NCBI GenBank assembly: GCA_003210235.1
Contig: QCVV01000005.1
Span: 1 to 38,034, forward strand
Reading direction: 5' to 3'
DNA: 38,034 bases
Origin: Prochlorococcus sp. AG-686-O05
Lineage (GTDB): Bacteria; Cyanobacteriota; Cyanobacteriia; PCC-6307; Cyanobiaceae
Positions 1 through 7,810 of the stretch are shown here, one piece after another. How positions within the stretch are numbered: the first letter of the stretch is position 1; the number at the start of each line of letters is the position of its first letter. The notes under the pieces were generated by a model. It was not told the origin of the DNA and did no database searches. It saw only the letters and a program-made list of their open reading frames with translations. The position numbers and the translations under genes were made by a program.

Positions 1-185
1 CGAAAGGTAATACTACTGAACCATATACAACACTAAATAAAGTTGAACCAAAGGGTGATGTTGAATGGAATTTTGAAAAATTCTTAATTGGTAAAGATAG
101 TAATGTGATTTCAAGATTTAAACCTGGTATTAAGCCATTCGATGAAAATTTAATTGCTGCAATAGAAGTAGCATTAGATTCTTAA
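1..185 (+). CDS. Glutathione peroxidase, C-terminal part (partial)
   Basis: Only the last 60 codons are present; the gene enters from the left edge and ends at TAA 183-185. The visible protein has the C-terminal signature of the glutathione/thioredoxin peroxidase family: the WNFEKFLI segment, whose Trp and Asn belong to the catalytic tetrad in this family, followed by G-K-D-x-N-V-I-x-R-F. Family members reduce peroxides in the cytosol using thiols. The catalytic Cys/Sec lies outside the window, so the subtype cannot be judged. It converges on the TatA-like gene, with a hairpin terminator between them. Confidence 0.85.
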   Translation, partial: KGNTTEPYTTLNKVEPKGDVEWNFEKFLIGKDSNVISRFKPGIKPFDENLIAAIEVALDS

Positions 186-255
186 TATGAAAATTTAATA
201 ATTTTACTTCAAATAAAATACTTATAGGCTTCAACTATTTCACAAATTTAATAAC

Positions 256-291
256 AAAAATAAATAATTTTAAGGATTATTTATTTTTTAT
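256..291. terminator. Bidirectional terminator hairpin
   Basis: AAATAAATAA (258-267) pairs perfectly with TTATTTATTT (277-286) around a 9-base loop. T-rich sequence follows on the plus strand and an A-run precedes it, so it can serve both the peroxidase gene (+) and the convergent TatA-like gene (-). The stem is all A/T, so it is weak thermodynamically. Confidence 0.5.
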
Positions 292-293
292 TT

Positions 294-977
294 TCATTCT
301 TTTGTAATTTTGTTCGATTTAGTTTTTTTCCTTTTTAACTTTGATTCTACTAACTCTTCTTTAACTGCAATCACTTCTGGTTTCTCTGATTTTACTTCTA
401 CTACCTCCTCTTTAACTACATTTACCTCTGGTTTCACTGACTTTGCTTCTATTACCTCTTCATTAATTGCAATTACCTCTGATTTCTTTGACTTTGCTTC
501 TACTACCTCTTCTTTAACTGTAATTACCTCTGATTTCTTTGACTTTGCTTCTACTACCTCTTCATTAACTGCATTTGCCTCTGGTTTCTCTGACTTTACT
601 TCTACTACCTCTTCTTTAACTGCATTTACCTCTGGTTTCTCTGACTTTACTTCTACTACCTCTTCCTTAACTGCATTTACCTCTGGTTTCTCTGACTTTA
701 CTTCTACTACCTCTTCTTTAACTGTATTTACCTCTGTTTTCTCTGACTTTTCTTCTACTACCTCTTCTTTAACTGCATTTACCTCTGGTTTCAAATTTAA
801 TTGCGATCCTAAATTTAATATATCTTTAGAAATATCCTCTTTATTACTAAGAAGAAACTTTAATAAATGTTGGAATAACAACCAACCTTTTTCTACTCTT
901 TTTGGTCCAAGAATTATAAGAACAATAACTGATATTACAAAAATTGCTGGAGAATTTAAACCTAAAAAATTCATCAA
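294..977 (-). CDS. TatA/TatB-like membrane protein with long repeat tail
   Basis: 227 residues. Residues 1-45 have the TatA/B/Hcf106 layout: a short N-terminus, one membrane helix (about 10-23), an LGPK hinge (24-27; usually FGPK) and an amphipathic helix. TatA-type proteins form the pore of the twin-arginine translocase, and TatB-type proteins bind substrate. The usual FGPKKLPE is replaced by LGPKRVEKG. Residues 63-215 are nine tandem 17-residue copies of a Lys/Glu/Val-rich unit, followed by a basic end (RKKTKSNK). The tail is likely extended helix or coiled coil. The main tatA is probably elsewhere. Assignment to the Tat family is reasonable from the N-terminus; a transport role is inference. 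Confidence 0.7.
   Translation of the reverse strand: MMNFLGLNSPAIFVISVIVLIILGPKRVEKGWLLFQHLLKFLLSNKEDISKDILNLGSQLNLKPEVNAVKEEVVEEKSEKTEVNTVKEEVVEVKSEKPEVNAVKEEVVEVKSEKPEVNAVKEEVVEVKSEKPEANAVNEEVVEAKSKKSEVITVKEEVVEAKSKKSEVIAINEEVIEAKSVKPEVNVVKEEVVEVKSEKPEVIAVKEELVESKLKRKKTKSNKITKE
333..791 (-). repeat. Nine tandem 51-bp repeats inside the TatA-like gene
   Basis: The coding strand holds nine in-frame 51-bp units encoding variants of K[PST]EVxxVxEEVVExKS. The central units (3 and 4) are identical at protein level. Units near the ends and units 5-7 have diverged, for example Asn for Lys and Ile for Val. This suggests expansion by slippage or unequal recombination, so copy number may vary between strains. 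The opposite strand is also open across the array as a consequence of the repeat. Confidence 0.9.
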
Positions 978-1022
978 TTTTAAATATTCTAAATGTACTT
1001 TAGTACATCTTAAAAACTAAGG

Positions 1023-1457
1023 CTAATTATTTTCAAAAGTCGGCAAATAAAGCTCTCTATTTGAAGCAATAATACCTTCTTCTTTAAAGAAAGTTTCTAA
1101 GTCTTTTAAATCGCTAATATTAATTTTATTTCCACAGTTATCTAAAATATTATTAGAAGTAAAATTCCAAAGGTCATCTAAATATTGATCATCATCGGGA
1201 AAAGCTACAAATTTTAGATATGTATTATTTAGAGCATACTCACTTGCAAATTCAGAATCTAATCCCTCATTTTTAGCATCACAAAAAACTTTAGCAAACC
1301 TTTTACCAACTGAACTTTGAGCACTAGACAAATCAAGACTCCCTTGAATAGCATAAACATTATTAGGAGCAATAAAAAGAAATATTGGAAGAAGAATTGA
1401 TAATAAAAGGATCAAAAATATAAAACCAAAATAATTTAATCTTTTACAAGATAGCAA
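1023..1457 (-). CDS. Conserved secreted protein of unknown function
   Basis: 144 residues. A basic N-terminus (MLSCKRLNY), a long hydrophobic segment (about 10-30) and a VYA site at 34-36 suggest a signal peptide or N-terminal anchor. The mature part is acidic with two cysteines (C59 and C108, possibly a disulfide) and no motif I recognise. It lies 45 nt upstream of the TatA-like gene on the same strand, so they may share a transcript, and is divergent from the dihydrouridine synthase gene. Function unknown. Confidence 0.7.
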   Translation of the reverse strand: MLSCKRLNYFGFIFLILLLSILLPIFLFIAPNNVYAIQGSLDLSSAQSSVGKRFAKVFCDAKNEGLDSEFASEYALNNTYLKFVAFPDDDQYLDDLWNFTSNNILDNCGNKINISDLKDLETFFKEEGIIASNRELYLPTFENN

Positions 1458-1582
1458 AAATAGTAACTAATTAAGACAATATAAAAAGAAATCTAATTAA
1501 ATTTTTAAGAATAAAAAACAGAATCAAATGAATGTTAATTATTGAACCTATAGTATATGTATCAAAAGTGAATATTTACATA

Positions 1583-2590
1583 ATGTCTTCATTTATAAAA
1601 TTAAGAGGCAAAGGTGTATCGAGAATAATAAATAGTAAAGTAATGTTGTCTCCTTTAGCAGGAGTTACCGATAAAATATTTAGAAAATTAGTAAGAAAAT
1701 GGGCTCCAGATTCCTTACTATTTACAGAAATGATTAATGCGACAAGTCTAAAACAGGGATATGGTACTCAAAAAATTAAACAACTTGAATTAGAACAAGG
1801 TCCTATAGGTGTACAGATATTTGATAATAGACCCTTTGCTGTTTCAGAGGCAGCAAAACTAGCAGAAGATTCAGGAGCATTTCTGATTGATATAAATATG
1901 GGGTGTCCAGTAAAAAAAATCTCAAGAAAAGGGGGTGGAAGTGCTTTGATTAATGATCGTGTTTTAGCTGTGGAATTAGTAAAAAGAGTTTCAAATGCTG
2001 TTAAAGTACCTGTCACAGTAAAAACAAGACTTGGATGGGACAATAAAGAAGAAAATATAGAGGGATTTTTATTAAGTCTTCAAGATGCAGGAGCTGAAAT
2101 GATAACCTTACATGGGAGAACTCGAAAAGAAGGATTTTCAGGTACGGCAGACTGGGAAATGATTGGAAAAATTAAAGAGCTTTTAGAAATACCCTTAATT
2201 GCAAATGGAGATATCAAGAATCCAAAGGACGCAATTAATTGCTTTAAAAAAACTAATGCTGATGGTTTAATGATTGGGAGAGGCATACTTGGTTCTCCAT
2301 GGAAAATAGGAGAAATAGATTGCGCAATTAAAGAACTTAAAGATTTTAAAGAACCAAATATTGAAGAAAAATTGTTGTTAATTATTGAACATTTAGATGA
2401 ACTTATAAAAGAAAAGGGCAGTCATGGTTTATTAATAGCCAGAAAACATATTTCATGGACTTGTAAAAATTTCCAAGGAGCCACCAACCTTCGCAATGAA
2501 TTAGTAAGAGCAATAGACGCCAATGAGGTTAAAGAATTAATAAATAAAGCCATTACAACCTTAAATAATGAAAAAAAAATACTAACCTAA
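1583..2590 (+). CDS. dus: tRNA-dihydrouridine synthase (DusB/NifR3 family)
   Basis: About 335 residues; FMN-dependent enzyme reducing specific uridines in the tRNA D-loop to dihydrouridine with NAD(P)H. Family features visible: N-terminal LSPLAGVTD, TEMINA, the active-site segment INMGCPVKKI with catalytic Cys near residue 108, TVKTRLGWD, the LHGRTRKEGFSG segment, and IANGDI/GLMIGRGILG for phosphate binding. The frame stays open upstream to an ATG at 1532, but homologues start near MSSFIKLRGKG and the extra 17 residues do not look conserved, so I use ATG 1583. The DUF2470 gene follows 18 nt later. Confidence 0.93.
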   Translation: MSSFIKLRGKGVSRIINSKVMLSPLAGVTDKIFRKLVRKWAPDSLLFTEMINATSLKQGYGTQKIKQLELEQGPIGVQIFDNRPFAVSEAAKLAEDSGAFLIDINMGCPVKKISRKGGGSALINDRVLAVELVKRVSNAVKVPVTVKTRLGWDNKEENIEGFLLSLQDAGAEMITLHGRTRKEGFSGTADWEMIGKIKELLEIPLIANGDIKNPKDAINCFKKTNADGLMIGRGILGSPWKIGEIDCAIKELKDFKEPNIEEKLLLIIEHLDELIKEKGSHGLLIARKHISWTCKNFQGATNLRNELVRAIDANEVKELINKAITTLNNEKKILT

Positions 2591-2608
2591 AAATAAAGGA
2601 TTTTAAAT

Positions 2609-2863
2609 ATGAAAATAATTAGTTCAAAGACTAGTGAAAGAGTTTGTAAACATATGAATAATGATCACATTGAATCTGTACATAAATATCTAAAATATTA
2701 CGCAAAAATTTCTGAATTTAAGGAGGCTTACTTAGAAGAGATATCTAGTCAATTCATGAAAATTAAATATGATGGGAAGTCTGCAATTATAAATTTTAAA
2801 AATGAAATCTCAGAGGATGAAATTCATGAAACATTAGTTTCTATGATAAAAGAAATTGAATAG
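2609..2863 (+). CDS. DUF2470 domain small protein
   Basis: 84 residues. The HMNNDHIESV segment near residue 16 is the DUF2470 hallmark (His-Met-Asn-x-Asp-His), found at the C-terminus of pyridoxamine-phosphate-oxidase-like haem-utilisation proteins and as stand-alone proteins in plastid-lineage organisms, where it has been linked to haem handling. AGGATTTT precedes the ATG at suitable spacing. It follows the dihydrouridine synthase gene by 18 nt and is probably co-transcribed. Binding to haem is inference from the family. Confidence 0.8.
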   Translation: MKIISSKTSERVCKHMNNDHIESVHKYLKYYAKISEFKEAYLEEISSQFMKIKYDGKSAIINFKNEISEDEIHETLVSMIKEIE

Positions 2864-2899
2864 ATTGATTTAGTCCGAACTTTTTAAAGAAAAAAACAA

Positions 2900-3064
2900 C
2901 TAAGAATTACTCTCATAATAATCTGTAATTACTTTACATTCTTCAAACGTAAGCATACTCAATCTTGAACTCGCATTACATTTTAAAATTGCACAAACAG
3001 CTAACAGATCAGAGCTGTCAACATTGAGTGCTTCAGAAAGCTCAATTACTCTAAGACCCTTCAA
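2900..3064 (-). CDS. Small IF2_N-like protein, 5' end frame-shifted
   Basis: 54 codons from a TTG (3062-3064) to TAG (2900-2902). Residues 4-28 (LRVIELSEALNVDSSDLLAV region) resemble the IF2_N helical domain found at the start of translation initiation factor IF-2; the last part is a conserved-looking EECKVITDYYES tail. There is a stop just upstream and no Shine-Dalgarno at the TTG. An ATG at 3087-3089 in another frame encodes MNPFLSKSIEG and then stops. Removing one G from the GGG at 3057-3059 would fuse the two into a 62-residue protein. Either the gene carries a one-base frameshift or the TTG start is real. Confidence 0.5.
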   Translation of the reverse strand: MKGLRVIELSEALNVDSSDLLAVCAILKCNASSRLSMLTFEECKVITDYYESNS

Positions 3065-3108
3065 TACTTTTACTTAAAAATGGATTCATAAAAACATTGT
3101 ACTTTAAA

Positions 3109-3354
3109 TTAATGTGCAGCATTTTTTCCTAAACCAGCTATAAATGGGAAAGCTTGTTCATCACCAAATATATCCTCATTAGAAGTAATAGGGATATCAC
3201 CTTTATCCTTAATATCATTTTTAACATCACTAGATTTTGATTCCATAGGTAAATCATTGCTTAATTCGCCACCAATTTCATCGGCTAAGCAATTACTAAA
3301 ACTAAAAAAAAAGGAACTAATAAAAACAAATGAAATTAAAATGATGCTTTTCAT
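3109..3354 (-). CDS. Secreted small acidic protein
   Basis: 81 residues. Residues 1-24 form a signal peptide (MKSIILISF...NCLA followed by DEIG). The mature protein is acidic and ends in IFGDEQAFPFIAGLGKNAAH, which looks like a constrained C-terminal motif, with most of the middle low in complexity. I recognise no named family. It is probably in the thylakoid lumen or periplasm. Confidence 0.65.
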   Translation of the reverse strand: MKSIILISFVFISSFFFSFSNCLADEIGGELSNDLPMESKSSDVKNDIKDKGDIPITSNEDIFGDEQAFPFIAGLGKNAAH

Positions 3355-3450
3355 AAAAAAACTAATAAAAAATATTCTCTTACATAAATAAATATTTGAA
3401 AAAAAATTTACTTATATTAAAACAATTCTAAATATATAAATTAATACAAA

Positions 3451-3657
3451 CTATTTATTTAATTTATTTCTATTCTTGAATCTTACCAAGAAATAAATTC
3501 CAATCATTATGAGAATAGCCATTGAATATTTAAAAAGGAAAAAATAAACGACATAAACTAAGAAAGGAAACAAGCATGCTCTTTTAAAATTAATTTTTTG
3601 AGTTGAGTTCATTTTTTTCCAATTTAAATATTCTCTCCACTGGAATATTTTCTTCAT
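3451..3657 (-). CDS. Small basic membrane protein
   Basis: 68 residues from MKKIFQW. The first third is highly basic (WREYLNWKKMNSTQKINFKR), followed by two hydrophobic segments (about 28-40 and 43-56) that probably form a membrane hairpin, and a basic end (RFKNRNKLNK). The frame extends to an ATG at 3685-3687 (ten more residues), but AAAGAAAGAAAA just before the internal ATG favours the shorter form. Function unknown. Confidence 0.55.
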   Translation of the reverse strand: MKKIFQWREYLNWKKMNSTQKINFKRACLFPFLVYVVYFFLFKYSMAILIMIGIYFLVRFKNRNKLNK

Positions 3658-3801
3658 TTTTCTTTCTTTATAATTTCGATTAAACATAATTTTTAAAATA
3701 TAATTTTTTATTTTATTTTTATTTTAATTAATAAAAACCAACTTCAATAACTATATTTTTATTATAAATATACACTTATACATTTCAAAAATTTAATGTA
3801 A

Positions 3802-4215
3802 ATGAAAAAAATTTGGAAAATTGAAAAGTTAGTATTACCACAACATTCAGATCACGCTGGGGTTATGTGGCATGGTACATATTTTGATTGGCTTGAAGAA
3901 GGAAGGATCAATGCACTTTCAAAAGCAGGTATAAATTATGTTGACCTTACAAAAAATGGTTTTGAGTTACCTTTAATAGATTCTTCAATAAAATATATAT
4001 CTCCCTTATTACTTGGAGATACTATAACAATAGAAACTATATTTAAAATAAGCAAAAGTCCAAAAATAAATATTCATTCAAAATTTATTAACAAAAGCAA
4101 AACAGTTTTGACCATAGCTGAAGTTAATTTAGTTCTAATAAATAAAAAAAGTTTTTCTATCATAAGGAAAAGGCCTGATTTTATATCAAAAGCTTTTTTA
4201 AAATTAAACGGATAA
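3802..4215 (+). CDS. Hotdog-fold acyl-CoA thioesterase (4HBT family)
   Basis: 137 residues. The segment HSDHAGVMWHGTYFDWLEEGR (residues 16-36) is the active-site region of YbgC/4-hydroxybenzoyl-CoA-thioesterase-like proteins: an Asp just before xAGVxxHxxY and a following Glu-Arg on the central helix. The rest gives the expected beta strands (IKYISPLLLGDTITIET). In cyanobacteria one member of this superfamily hydrolyses 1,4-dihydroxy-2-naphthoyl-CoA for phylloquinone synthesis. This protein could be that enzyme or a broader acyl-CoA thioesterase; sequence alone does not decide. A TATAAATATACAC segment about 30 nt upstream of the start could be its -10 region. Confidence 0.8.
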   Translation: MKKIWKIEKLVLPQHSDHAGVMWHGTYFDWLEEGRINALSKAGINYVDLTKNGFELPLIDSSIKYISPLLLGDTITIETIFKISKSPKINIHSKFINKSKTVLTIAEVNLVLINKKSFSIIRKRPDFISKAFLKLNG

Positions 4216-4269
4216 GATTATAATTAGTAAATTTATTAATTTTTTAGAGCAATTAAATTCTATTCACTA

Positions 4270-4470
4270 ATGAAGGATGTATTTCTTGTCCTGGATTCAT
4301 ATCAATATCAGATGGAATCAAGTTATCAGGAAACTTCTTCTCTAACTAATCTTTTTACTGAAAACAAATTTATTGGATGGCTAGGTCTTTTTATTATATT
4401 TTTTTCAATCTTTGCAATTATTATTTTTCAATTTCTTGAATGGGAGAGTAATGACAAAAATAAGGAATGA
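4270..4470 (+). CDS. Small single-pass membrane protein
   Basis: 66 residues: a polar N-terminal half rich in Gln/Ser/Tyr, one clear membrane helix (about 35-55, IGWLGLFIIFFSIFAIIIFQ) and a short charged tail (WESNDKNKE). No recognised family. Met15 is an alternative start. Same strand as the next two genes, with a 39-nt gap. Confidence 0.55.
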   Translation: MKDVFLVLDSYQYQMESSYQETSSLTNLFTENKFIGWLGLFIIFFSIFAIIIFQFLEWESNDKNKE

Positions 4471-4509
4471 AAAAGACTTGACTTATAATAAATATAAATA
4501 TTTTATAAA

Positions 4510-4761
4510 ATGGCAATTTACTTAAAAATAACTAATCCAACTGAAGTTGTAAAAAAAAAGACGTCTAAATGGTTAACAGACATAACTCCAGAAAGAATTG
4601 ATCGAAAATTAGTTGAAGACGAAGTTATTAAAGGTATTATTGAACAATTAACATTGGAAGGTATTGAAGGCGAAATCTCAGCAATAAATGGTTTTGATGT
4701 AAAAGACTCTACATTAATTACAAAAAATGATTTTATAATTAGAAAAACAAAATCTTTTTAA
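4510..4761 (+). CDS. Conserved small soluble protein, function unknown
   Basis: 83 residues, no membrane segment, mixed charge. It begins MAIYLKITNPTEVVKKKTSK and contains RKLVEDEVIKGIIEQL, which predicts a helix. It ends 15 nt before the Mrr-like nuclease gene, so they are probably co-transcribed. No family recognised. Confidence 0.6.
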   Translation: MAIYLKITNPTEVVKKKTSKWLTDITPERIDRKLVEDEVIKGIIEQLTLEGIEGEISAINGFDVKDSTLITKNDFIIRKTKSF

Positions 4762-4776
4762 CTAAAAAAAAAAATA

Positions 4777-5649
4777 ATGAATAATATTTTTATTATTTTA
4801 GTTTCTCTAATTTTGTTATTTTTGATAACTATTTTTAGAGCTTTTCTATTAAAAAAAAGAAAAGATAAATTAAATAATGCCTTAAATGCAAATTACTTCC
4901 TTGAAACGATAAATAGACTTATAGAAGAAAATAAATACAATCTATTGGAGGAAAGAATTAGATTAAAAGTTGTTGATGCTTATGGTAACGAAGACTTGAA
5001 AAAGTGGATTGGTAATCCCCCTCTCGATGAAAAATTAATTGAGAAAAGCATCAATAATGAATCAAAAAGGTTAAAAGAAGGTATTCCATACTTTTGGGAA
5101 AAAGTCATTTTAAGAGAATTTTCAGGTCCAGATATTTTTTTTGACAAATGGAAAGCTTATCGCAAGATTAATCCAATTATTAATGATGAAATAATTGGTG
5201 CGAGCAGAATTTTGGAGAATAATGACTGGTTTATATTCATAGCTAGTCAAATAGAAAAAACATGTTTAAATTTAATAGAAAATAATACATCGAAGAACAA
5301 TAATCAAAACTATAAAAAAGGAATTATATTTGAAAATCATTGTATGGAAATTCTCAAAATGAATGGGTGGAAAGTGAAAGAAACACCTATTACCGGAGAC
5401 CAAGGAGTAGATTTGATTGCCTCCATCGATAATTTAAGGATTTGTATTCAATGTAAAAATCACAAAAAAGCAGTAGGCAACAATGCTGTTCAAGAAATTT
5501 CTGCTGGTAAATTATATTGGAAAGGAACTCATGCGGTATTAGTATCGAAATCTGGTTTTACTAGATCTGCACAAAAACTAGCTAAAGCTAATAAAGTGAA
5601 GCTAATAAATGAATTTGAATTAAAACATTTAGAAAATCTACTAATTTAA
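4777..5649 (+). CDS. Membrane-anchored Mrr-like restriction endonuclease
   Basis: 290 residues. Residues 3-25 form one membrane helix; 26-175 are helical with no recognised domain; 180-288 are an Mrr_cat (restriction endonuclease, PD-(D/E)xK fold) domain. Putative catalytic residues visible: E186 in GIIFENHC, D212 in GDQGVDL and Q225-x-K227 in ICIQCKN, followed by KAVGNNAVQEI and the helix ending KLAKANKVKLI. Mrr-type domains cut DNA, often modified DNA. No methyltransferase is nearby, so a conventional restriction pair is unlikely; a role in DNA uptake, turnover or phage defence is possible but unproven. Confidence 0.75.
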   Translation: MNNIFIILVSLILLFLITIFRAFLLKKRKDKLNNALNANYFLETINRLIEENKYNLLEERIRLKVVDAYGNEDLKKWIGNPPLDEKLIEKSINNESKRLKEGIPYFWEKVILREFSGPDIFFDKWKAYRKINPIINDEIIGASRILENNDWFIFIASQIEKTCLNLIENNTSKNNNQNYKKGIIFENHCMEILKMNGWKVKETPITGDQGVDLIASIDNLRICIQCKNHKKAVGNNAVQEISAGKLYWKGTHAVLVSKSGFTRSAQKLAKANKVKLINEFELKHLENLLI

Positions 5650-5654
5650 CTAAA

Positions 5655-6059
5655 TTACATAAGTTGGGATATCCCTTCCTTATATAAAACAAGTGTCGTA
5701 AAAATTCCAGAAGCCCATATTAAACCTCTAGCAATAGGAATGTTTAAAACATAAGCGCCAATATACAAGAAACGTAAGAGAGGGTGCATCCAAGCAGCTA
5801 TTAATGAGAGGTTTGTATCAGGTAAAGTAATTAAGCAAAGTATGCAAGCTGGAGCATGAATAGAGATACTTTCCCAGCAATTCTGATGACACCAAACTGC
5901 TCTTTTACCAAAATCTGGCAATTGATCAAATAATGCTCTTGGTGCAGACATATTCTCAACAGAGTAACCAGCTTTGATTCTTCCAAGAGTCAAAGGAATT
6001 GTCGATAGTAATACAACCACAACAGACAGGCAAAGGCTCCAAGCGAAAACTATTGGCAT
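5655..6059 (-). CDS. MAPEG family membrane protein
   Basis: 134 residues with about four membrane helices and the MAPEG pattern: a basic GRIKAGYSVENMSAPRALFDQLPDFGKRA loop after helix 1, then a His/Asn-rich segment (WCHQNCWESISIHAPA) at helix 2. MAPEG proteins (microsomal glutathione transferase relatives) act in glutathione or eicosanoid metabolism in eukaryotes; the bacterial function is mostly unknown. It is convergent with the Mrr-like gene, with 5 nt between stops. Confidence 0.8.
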   Translation of the reverse strand: MPIVFAWSLCLSVVVVLLSTIPLTLGRIKAGYSVENMSAPRALFDQLPDFGKRAVWCHQNCWESISIHAPACILCLITLPDTNLSLIAAWMHPLLRFLYIGAYVLNIPIARGLIWASGIFTTLVLYKEGISQLM

Positions 6060-6183
6060 ATATTTTTAATATTTAACTTAATTTAATTTAGCTTAGTAAA
6101 TTACTACTTATTAATGCGGAATAATATTCAATATTTAAAAACTAATGTTTTAATTTATATTCATAAGCTATATTAAAATTCTT

Positions 6184-6312
6184 ATGGACATTTCAAAAAT
6201 ATTAACAATACTACTTGGTAGTATTTTAATTTATCTAACTTTTTTATTTTTAGGATTTAATTTAAGAAATAAAAATATAAAGGCACAAAATCTAACTAAA
6301 AAGGACAAATAA
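6184..6312 (+). CDS. 42-residue single-pass membrane protein
   Basis: ATG 6184 to TAA 6310. One hydrophobic helix (about 5-26, ILTILLGSILIYLTFLFLGF) followed by a basic tail (NLRNKNIKAQNLTKKDK). The N-out/basic-tail form resembles many tiny thylakoid or cytoplasmic membrane subunits in cyanobacteria, but I cannot assign it to one. Confidence 0.5.
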   Translation: MDISKILTILLGSILIYLTFLFLGFNLRNKNIKAQNLTKKDK

Positions 6313-6435
6313 TTATTTCCCACTAGAAATTTTTCATTATTTTTTTTTAATCATATTTTATGGAAATAAAAAAGATTATTAATTATATTAAATTGAAGAA
6401 TTTTTAATAAATCTATTCTGTTTTAGATAAAAATA

Positions 6436-6729
6436 ATGAAAAAGATCTATAAATTTTTAAAAAGTTTTTTATTTATATCATTATGGCTAATAATCTCTTC
6501 TTATTTACAAAAATATTGGAATACATTCCACTGGGAATATATATACCTTAATTTAAGAACAATTTTTGATAAAGAGTTTTGGTTCGTTTTGGAAAGATAT
6601 CTATTTGGACTTGACCTAGGTTACTGGATAGAGGAATTATTAAAATTTTTGTCATATGAAATACCCAAAGAGACCTTTAAATATGTGCCAATATTCTTTT
6701 TTTTAAAATATATTTGGATTAAAAGATAA
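6436..6729 (+). CDS. Hypothetical membrane-associated protein rich in aromatics
   Basis: 97 residues with an unusually high Trp/Tyr/Phe content. Hydrophobic stretches at about 8-22 and 80-92, with amphipathic sequence between (YWIEELLKFLSYEIPKETF). No family recognised. Convergent with the fibrillin gene, 7 nt between stops. Confidence 0.55.
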   Translation: MKKIYKFLKSFLFISLWLIISSYLQKYWNTFHWEYIYLNLRTIFDKEFWFVLERYLFGLDLGYWIEELLKFLSYEIPKETFKYVPIFFFLKYIWIKR

Positions 6730-6736
6730 AAATAAT

Positions 6737-7279
6737 TTAGAGAGACTTAATAAATTCTTGAAATCTTTCAAATAAGATATTGTCTTTAATTCTTCTGAGA
6801 ATAAATAAAGTTCCTTTATCACCCCTGCAAATTCTAAGATTTTCGCTTAAAAAAGTAATTTCTAACCATCCTTTTTGTTCTTTTTTAATCTTAGTTAAAG
6901 CGTTTATTTTCCTTATTCCAATATAAGGTCCAATTATTCCAGCATGAGTAAAATTAACTCCAATTTTCTTTTCATTTAAAGAACTCAATTTTGCTACTAT
7001 TCCTGTTCCAATAATTGAATTAATCCCTCTGGGCTTCAGTAAATTCAAACCATTTAGATTTAACGGATCAAGAATTTGAAGATTATCAACTAGAGGCGAG
7101 TAATTTAAAAATGGAGCTTTTGAACTGCTCCATCTAAGCTCCCATACTCCTTTTAACTTCTCAATATCCATGTTAAGAGTAAATTTTGATTCCTTTTCTA
7201 GTTCTTCAGCCAGGTTTTTAATCTTTTTTGTTTTAGGACTTGAAAGGATTAAGTCCAATAATTGTTGTTCTAAATTCAT
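6737..7279 (-). CDS. PAP/fibrillin family protein (first of two)
   Basis: 180 residues. The family signature is GVWELRWSSSKAPFL near residues 44-58, followed by beta-strand sequence (LQILDPLNLNGLNLL, IGVNFTHAGIIGP) and a C-terminal LRICRGDKGTLFILRR strand. Plastid-lipid-associated proteins coat plastoglobules and thylakoid membranes and help with lipid, quinone and carotenoid storage and photoprotection; a lipocalin-like fold is known. Located on the cytoplasmic or stromal side of thylakoids by analogy. A second, longer member is at 9613-10374. Confidence 0.85.
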   Translation of the reverse strand: MNLEQQLLDLILSSPKTKKIKNLAEELEKESKFTLNMDIEKLKGVWELRWSSSKAPFLNYSPLVDNLQILDPLNLNGLNLLKPRGINSIIGTGIVAKLSSLNEKKIGVNFTHAGIIGPYIGIRKINALTKIKKEQKGWLEITFLSENLRICRGDKGTLFILRRIKDNILFERFQEFIKSL

Positions 7280-7356
7280 TAAAATATATTTGAAGAGGAC
7301 TTGAGCAAAAATACTTACGTTGATGTGCTATATTCTACTGAAAATGTTTTGATTCC

Positions 7357-7641
7357 ATGACAAAGAGTTACTGGCTTAAGAAAATATCCATACCAAATGC
7401 TGAGTTGTTTATCGAATACATAAGGACAGTCTTGCCATGGATAAGATCTGTAGGTGGGGTTGTAGTAAAAAAAGATATCACCCAAGATTCCAACTCACAC
7501 AAGTGGGATGGGGGCCAAATAGGAATGGTAATTGAATTTGAATCTAAGATAGCTGCAAAAAGAGCCTTTTATTCAGATGTATTTCAAAACTATTTAAAAT
7601 CTAGAGATTTAATGGAACTAGTTACAATAAGTACTCTTTGA
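7357..7641 (+). CDS. DUF1330 family protein
   Basis: 94 residues. The pattern YWLKKISIPNAELFIEYIRT ... GGVVVKKD ... GMVIEFESKIAAKRAFYSDVFQNYL matches DUF1330, a small dimeric alpha/beta-barrel (ferredoxin-like) family of unknown function. It is divergent from the fibrillin gene with 77 nt between, which must hold both promoters. Confidence 0.8.
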   Translation: MTKSYWLKKISIPNAELFIEYIRTVLPWIRSVGGVVVKKDITQDSNSHKWDGGQIGMVIEFESKIAAKRAFYSDVFQNYLKSRDLMELVTISTL

Positions 7642-7810
7642 TATTAAAAAAAATAGATAATCAACAATAATATTTGCCGACTAAAAAGGGAAAAATTATC
7701 TTTCGCAAATTAAGTATTTATTACTAGCAATCGTTTTTTGTAATGGTTATAACTTCTTTATTCATATGATATTTAGCAAAATTTATAATAATAATTAAGA
7801 ATTAAATTAA

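Noticed and set aside
333-791. Possible CRISPR array from regularly spaced repeats
   Set aside because: The units are contiguous 51-bp coding repeats with no unique spacers and no cas genes nearby.
310-1020. Plus-strand open frame of 236 codons rich in Thr/Ser/Phe
   Set aside because: It is the antisense of the TatA-like gene and its 51-bp repeats; the minus-strand product has a clear Tat-like N-terminus.
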